Positions 51,983 to 53,486 of a stretch of DNA of 53,486 nt are shown piece by piece (position 1 is the stretch's first letter; each line of letters opens with the position of its first letter). A program made the translations under genes and the position numbers. The stretch covers positions 1-53,486 of the forward strand of contig CAMUGE010000019.1 in assembly GCA_947088345.1 (NCBI GenBank), in the 5' to 3' direction. Source of the DNA: an uncultured Roseburia sp. Lineage in GTDB: Bacteria > Bacillota > Clostridia > Lachnospirales > Lachnospiraceae. The notes beneath the pieces are model-generated. The model was not told where the DNA came from and made no database searches. It saw only the letters and a list, made by a program, of their open reading frames with translations.

Positions 51983-53287
51983 TTACTCCATTTCATCACA
52001 ACAGTCTTCCACTTCCTGATACATCTCCCACAATTCTTCCGATTCTAACATCCTCCTGTAATAGTCAAGCCATTCTTTACAATGATAGTGTATGCTGCAT
52101 TTCCTGTCATACTCCTGAAATGTTTTAATCTTATCTTTTGCCTTTTTCTTAAGAAACATAGAAAAGGCTTCCTCTAAATATCTTCTGGTCCGATCCCTCG
52201 CCGTTTGTGCAGTTGACGCATTCTGCATCTCGGGTCGTTCCATTAACGCAAGATACAGCATTTTATCAATCTCAATACTTTCGGCGTCATAAAAGTCTTC
52301 CAGGTAGATCCTGCCCTCCTGCCGTTCTTTTGCAGACGGCGGATAATTTTTCAGCCATCTGTCCCATTCCTGCTCGCTTTCTATCATGTCCCCGGACGTC
52401 TGCGGCTTGTTCAGACAGCACTTTTTATATTTTTTTCCGCTTCCGCAAGGACACGGGTCATTTCTTCCGACTTTTTTACTGTGAGGTGCAGATTGATGTA
52501 ATTTAAGCATTCTGCTAAATTCCCGCAAGTCTTTTTCTGTCAATTTCTTCTGTTTTTGGGTCTTTGATTCCTGTTTGAACATTGCCCATCCCCGCATGAT
52601 ACCGACATCAATCGATTCCTCACACAGGCGTCTTTCTTCATATTGGAACATCTGGTCGACGCAGTCTTCATAGTAGCCGTTGACAAATGGATCCGCTCTG
52701 TCTGACTCATAAAGTTTCCACAATTCCGGCAGCATTTCGATAAAATGACACTGACAGATCAGGATTGCCAATTCCGAATATATGTAGTCGCCAATCTCCT
52801 CTTCTTCATTCACGATCTGCCGGATAAACTCCTGCAGCTCCTCCTTTGCTACATTACCGTCCAAATAGAGCTGTCCCATAACCCGAAGCATACCGCTTCT
52901 TGCATATTCATTCAGAGCCGGATTTTTTACCGCTTCTTTTATGATTTCCAGATCTCCGTTGTAAGTGATGTAGAGGATGTCTGCCAGATTTTCTGTAATC
53001 GCATCCCCTAACAGGTAATCGAGTACTTCCGAATCTACAGAGGCAAGCTGCATAATCAGCGGGAAACATGATTTCTCCCGAAATTGTCCAAGAAAAAATA
53101 ACGCATAAAAATGCAGCTCATAATTTTCCTCAAGATTGCTTTGCTCTTTCACCGCTTTTTTAATTGCAGCGCGCAGATAGGGAATGGCCTGCTCTTTATT
53201 TTCTGATATAATGCGAAATTGATCCTCCGGATATCGGTCGCTTGCGTAAGTAATCTCCTCAATCGCTTTCCGTAATGTCTCTTCCAT
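51983..53287 (-). CDS. DUF1186-like protein with C-terminal SEC-C zinc motif
   Basis: A 434-residue protein. Residues 1 to about 250 are HEAT-type helical repeats resembling DUF1186 (AIPYLRAAIKKAVKEQSNLE; LHFYALFFLGQFREKSCFPL). The SEC-C motif, GRNDPCPCGSGKKYKKCCL, lies at about residue 285. SEC-C binds zinc and in SecA contacts SecB/ribosome; in stand-alone proteins its job is unclear. A charged C-terminal helical domain follows. The ATG at 53287 fits best with the AGAGAG ribosome site; an ATG three codons earlier lies too close. A sigma-A promoter drives it. Confidence 0.82.
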   Translation of the reverse strand: MEETLRKAIEEITYASDRYPEDQFRIISENKEQAIPYLRAAIKKAVKEQSNLEENYELHFYALFFLGQFREKSCFPLIMQLASVDSEVLDYLLGDAITENLADILYITYNGDLEIIKEAVKNPALNEYARSGMLRVMGQLYLDGNVAKEELQEFIRQIVNEEEEIGDYIYSELAILICQCHFIEMLPELWKLYESDRADPFVNGYYEDCVDQMFQYEERRLCEESIDVGIMRGWAMFKQESKTQKQKKLTEKDLREFSRMLKLHQSAPHSKKVGRNDPCPCGSGKKYKKCCLNKPQTSGDMIESEQEWDRWLKNYPPSAKERQEGRIYLEDFYDAESIEIDKMLYLALMERPEMQNASTAQTARDRTRRYLEEAFSMFLKKKAKDKIKTFQEYDRKCSIHYHCKEWLDYYRRMLESEELWEMYQEVEDCCDEME

Positions 53288-53353
53288 AATTTTCATCTCT
53301 CTTTTGCTTTTTTTGTGCAGGTTGCTGTTGTTTTTTCCTTATATGATGATTTC

Positions 53354-53382
53354 ATTATATGCTTTGTTCAAAATATCGTCAA
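53354..53382 (-). promoter_or_regulatory. Sigma-A promoter of the SEC-C/DUF4132 operon
   Basis: Minus strand TTGACG (53377-53382), a 17-base spacer, then TATAAT (53354-53359). It is near-consensus. The leader is about 60 bases. The remaining bases 53383-53486 show no gene. Confidence 0.8.
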
Positions 53383-53486
53383 TATTGATCTTTCTCGACA
53401 AAGCTTTATAAAAAAAGCGGCGTTCCTGTTCTCCCGGGAGTTTGACAGTTGAATATTAGATAAATACCTTGCAGGTCGCATAAAAC

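Overview
The window looks like chromosomal DNA of a motile, low-to-mid GC Firmicute, most likely a flagellated member of the Lachnospiraceae. The evidence is the rpmG-secE-nusG-rplK order, a flagellin of the type found in Roseburia-like gut Clostridia, CsrA/FliW flagellar control, sigma-28 promoters of the form TAAA-N15-(G/T)CCGATAT and strong AGGAGG ribosome sites. The genus is an inference. No rRNA, tRNA, insertion sequence or CRISPR array was seen.

Layout. (1) 1-1512, minus strand: ribosomal/transcription operon rpmG, secE, nusG, rplK, followed by a tandem hairpin repeat. (2) 1707-3233, plus strand: a sigma-28-type promoter and a FliD-like orphan gene with a structured leader. (3) 3369-24001: a roughly 20 kb glycosyltransferase island. 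It holds four CgeB/DUF3880-like paralogues, two further proteins with CgeB-like domains, three GT8 enzymes, a GT11 fucosyltransferase-like enzyme, a GT4, a GT2-TPR protein and a DUF4422-GT2 fusion. A PAPS-forming operon (cysD, cysN-cysC fusion) sits in the middle. (4) 24299-36243, minus strand: late flagellar genes flgM, flgN, two flgK-type genes, flgL, fliW, csrA, flaG, fliD, fliS, a fliT-like gene and flagellin. (5) 36312-45874, minus strand: a Ter-type stress operon containing a trypsin-like protease fused to a YceG-like segment, rhomboid, YceG, TelA, two TerD proteins and a calcium-type P-ATPase. (6) 46042-53287, minus strand: a DUF4132-type protein, a probable companion (DUF5724-like), a small unknown protein and a SEC-C protein.

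How the parts may fit. FlgM, FlgN, FliS and the FliT-like protein serve as anti-sigma factor and export chaperones, FlgK/FlgL/FliD build the filament junction and cap, and flagellin forms the filament. The flagellin leader carries a hairpin with an ANGGA loop just before an AAGGAGG ribosome site, the layout expected for CsrA repression relieved by FliW. The glycosyltransferase island next to flagellin probably glycosylates flagellin, whose central region is rich in Ser/Thr. An internal sigma-28-like box inside the island supports the link.

The most unusual items are the Ter operon with its YceG-like/protease fusion and rhomboid, the FliD-like orphan with possible CsrA control, two families of dispersed structured repeats (one forming the leader and ribosome site of two paralogous glycosyltransferase genes), and the PAPS operon with no visible sulfotransferase.
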